A DNA stretch of 64,000 nt from positions 124,001 through 188,000 of the forward strand of contig NZ_MLFK01000007.1 in assembly GCF_001879205.1 (NCBI RefSeq). Direction: 5' to 3'. The position numbers were made by a program, and so were the translations under genes. The notes under the pieces are model-generated. The model had not been told where the DNA came from. It made no database searches and worked only from the letters and a program-made list of their open reading frames with translations. Of the stretch, positions 62,043 to 64,000 are shown piece after piece. Source of the DNA: Flavobacterium johnsoniae. GTDB taxonomy: Bacteria > Bacteroidota > Bacteroidia > Flavobacteriales > Flavobacteriaceae. Each line of letters starts with the position of its first letter. Positions within the stretch are counted from its first letter, which is position 1.

Positions 62043-64000
62043 ATGGTCAAAAACTACATTAATTTCTTACAATTTTTATTGGTTTTTATTTTTTTAACGG
62101 TTTTATCTCCAAAAATTTATTCACAATGTGCTGGTAATGATGCGCATGTTGATCTTTGCACGATAGAAGATCCGGTAAATCAGAACATATCGTTATTTTC
62201 TTTATTAGGAGGCAGTCCTGTACCGGGAGGAACTTGGTCTGGAGACGATACTTCCCGCGGATTAAACCCTGTTTTGGGGACTTTAAATGCGCAGCTCATT
62301 AGCCAGGGAGGAAATTATCGATATACTTATACAGTACCGGCGGCCACTGGGTGTACAGATAATAAAGCTACAGTTACCCTTACTATTGGTGCTTATGCCG
62401 GAGTTCCTGCTCCACATGCTACAGTATGTAGTGATGAGGAGTTTTTTAACCTTTTTACGGCATTCAATGGAACTGTGATGGCGCCGCATACAAATGGAAC
62501 ATGGACAAACAGCACCGGACAAATTGTAGACCAGCTTATTCCAATTAAAGGAATTGGAGGAACTTTTCAATACACTTATACAGTACCACCTGTGCTTGCC
62601 TGTTCTCCAAATTCACCATCTTCAACCGTAATCGTAACGATTAGAAAAGCGCCGGAAGTAGGAAAGGCAAGAAATTTATTGCTATGTGCAGAAACAGATC
62701 TTGCTTCTTATACTAATTTGGATTTAAGCACCAGACTTGTGGGGCAGGATAGTGGAGGTGAATGGAGAGGTCCCGGCTTAACATCTTTAAGTGATAATTT
62801 TGTCAATCTGCAGGAAGTCTATGATGCAGGCGGACCTGGAGACTATACTTATACCTATACTGTTTATGCGGCTCCAAACAATAAAGTATGTCCGGATAAA
62901 ACAGAGCCTATAGTAATTACGATCGAAAAAAGACTCGATTTTACAGGAGCAAAAATTGAAGTAATAAAAGATATTTGCGAGCCTGATATTTCAACGGCTA
63001 CTTATTCAGCGGTATTAACAAGAGGTTCTCAGCCTATTCCAAACGGACAATACCGCGTTACATTTAATGTTTCAGGACCTAATGGCGGTACTCAGACGAT
63101 TACTGCTAATTTTGTTAACGGAGTGTTGAACTTTCCAATTTCTTCTTATTATTTCAGACAAGTAGGTGAGTTTAAAATATCAATTATCAATATTGTGAAT
63201 GTTTCAAGCAACGGAGCTTGTAATAATATTGTAAATGATTTATCAGATGAGCTGGAAGTGCATCCTATTCCGCGTTTAGACGGTGCAGTTTTAACTTTAG
63301 AACCAACATGCCAGAATAAAAATGCATTAGCAGATCTTACAAATGCACTGCTCCTTCCTGATGGTAATTATGATATTGTTTATAATGTGACTGGTGATAA
63401 TTTTGCTTTAGGGCAAAGACAAAATATTACAATATCTGGAGGAAAATCAAACTTTACAATTCCTGGAAACTTAAACGCAAACAGCGGTGCCTCAACCATC
63501 ACCATTATAAATATTACAAATACCGCAACAGGTTGTACAAATACGGCAAATATAAAAGGAAACCTAATCATAAATCCGTTGCCCAATGCTGCAACAGTCA
63601 GAGTGGCGGTTAATGATCGTTGTCTTCATGATCCGGTTTCCGTGGCGATTTCGGGATTAGGCACTTTGACTGATGTAACAATTTCCTATATGCTGTCAGA
63701 TAGTAATTTAAGTACTTCAGAAACAGTTGTTCTCCCAGTTACTGGTGGGAAAACTGAATTTCAAATTCCTACAGACTTGGTTTTAAATACAGGATCAACT
63801 GTTATTTCGATAACCAATTTGAAGAATAACATCACCAATTGCGATGTTAACCTCAATAATGTATTTGACGGTTTTATTATAAATCCAATTCCTGCTGCAC
63901 CAGTTGTAAATCCGCAGCCTTTTTGTAAAGTTGATGAAGCCACAATTGCGAATTTATTTCCAAAAGGCCCTCAATATAAATGGTACAATACGGCAGCATC
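62043..64000 (+). CDS. Giant cysteine-containing repeat protein, 5' part (T9SS-type cargo suspected)
   Basis: Open frame of 652 codons running off the window; signal peptide MVKNYINFLQFLLVFIFLTVLSPKIYSQ, then beta-sandwich repeats. Modules of about 95-110 aa recur near the start, each with a Gly-rich GGTWSG or NGTWT / GGEWRGPG, a YTYTVP or YTYTVY strand and paired Cys. From residue 300 the modules change to Ig-like units ending in ...INPLPNAA / NPIPAAP. The final stretch NPQPFCKVDEATIANLFPKG, then QYKWYN resembles the FC..TVADL..KWYDA domains that precede type IX sorting signals. Likely an adhesin or gliding-linked surface protein; the C-terminus lies outside the window. Confidence 0.75.
   Translation, partial: MVKNYINFLQFLLVFIFLTVLSPKIYSQCAGNDAHVDLCTIEDPVNQNISLFSLLGGSPVPGGTWSGDDTSRGLNPVLGTLNAQLISQGGNYRYTYTVPAATGCTDNKATVTLTIGAYAGVPAPHATVCSDEEFFNLFTAFNGTVMAPHTNGTWTNSTGQIVDQLIPIKGIGGTFQYTYTVPPVLACSPNSPSSTVIVTIRKAPEVGKARNLLLCAETDLASYTNLDLSTRLVGQDSGGEWRGPGLTSLSDNFVNLQEVYDAGGPGDYTYTYTVYAAPNNKVCPDKTEPIVITIEKRLDFTGAKIEVIKDICEPDISTATYSAVLTRGSQPIPNGQYRVTFNVSGPNGGTQTITANFVNGVLNFPISSYYFRQVGEFKISIINIVNVSSNGACNNIVNDLSDELEVHPIPRLDGAVLTLEPTCQNKNALADLTNALLLPDGNYDIVYNVTGDNFALGQRQNITISGGKSNFTIPGNLNANSGASTITIINITNTATGCTNTANIKGNLIINPLPNAATVRVAVNDRCLHDPVSVAISGLGTLTDVTISYMLSDSNLSTSETVVLPVTGGKTEFQIPTDLVLNTGSTVISITNLKNNITNCDVNLNNVFDGFIINPIPAAPVVNPQPFCKVDEATIANLFPKGPQYKWYNTAA

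Overview
The window is a piece of chromosome from a Flavobacterium-type member of the Bacteroidota. The evidence is: AT-rich DNA; house promoters with the TAnnTTTG -7 box and little Shine-Dalgarno signal; Bacteroidota-typical families (SecDF fusion, DUF5723, DUF4350/DUF4129, four-helix-bundle S23-like protein, NudK-like hydrolase); and an open-ended, cysteine-rich repeat protein of the type exported by the type IX secretion system. No plasmid, phage, IS, CRISPR or RNA gene was recognised.

Layout. 1-5.2 kb: the 3' part of pyrD, a minus-strand pair DUF3307-satD fronted by a striking phased operator-like array, HMG-CoA lyase, and a lipoprotein/DUF5723 pair. 5.5-15.3 kb: guaB, an L,D-transpeptidase lipoprotein, a NudK-like NUDIX hydrolase, then purA-fur-relA/spoT (purine supply, metal regulation, (p)ppGpp), a TrmH-type methyltransferase and a secreted phosphodiesterase-like enzyme. 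15.4-22.3 kb: the conserved membrane cluster DUF58-(secreted protein)-MoxR-DUF4350-DUF4129-SpoIIM with a divergent RDD gene. 22.4-24 kb: a CsgG-like secreted protein and a TRIC-type channel. 24-33.9 kb: surface-polysaccharide genes (FemAB-like transferase, FdtB-like aminotransferase, Wzx flippase, GT-C membrane protein, GT4, three GT2, FdtA-like isomerase) ending at ftsE. 34.2-40.7 kb: a 1004-aa TPR protein, a PhzF isomerase, an outer-membrane barrel and a Gre-like factor. 41.1-44.8 kb: two asparagine synthetases in tandem, the second with a gutted glutaminase site. 45-54.3 kb: M16 protease, gyrB, mdh and secDF. 54.3-60.5 kb: PagL-like barrel, lgt, yidD, cysS, four-helix-bundle protein, folE and an aminotransferase. 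60.5-64 kb: an aspartyl protease with PDZ domain and the start of the giant repeat protein.

Most interesting signals. (i) Eight identical half-sites, alternating TATTAC/GTAATA at an exact 14-bp step, lie directly upstream of satD. SatD itself looks like a class III nucleotidyl-cyclase-fold domain fused to a helix-turn-helix, and it is translationally coupled to a polytopic DUF3307 protein with intramembrane His/Asp residues. Together these look like an uncharacterised sensor-regulator-membrane effector module. (ii) The second asparagine synthetase has replaced three glutaminase residues (Cys to Ser, Arg to Ser, Asn to Asp) but keeps its synthetase site, and it sits next to an intact copy. (iii) Several families of short dispersed palindromes occupy the intergenic gaps, one of them bracketing a four-helix-bundle gene.

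All functional calls rest on motif recognition by eye. Start codons were moved from the longest reading frame to internal ATGs where a signal peptide or conserved N-terminus required it.
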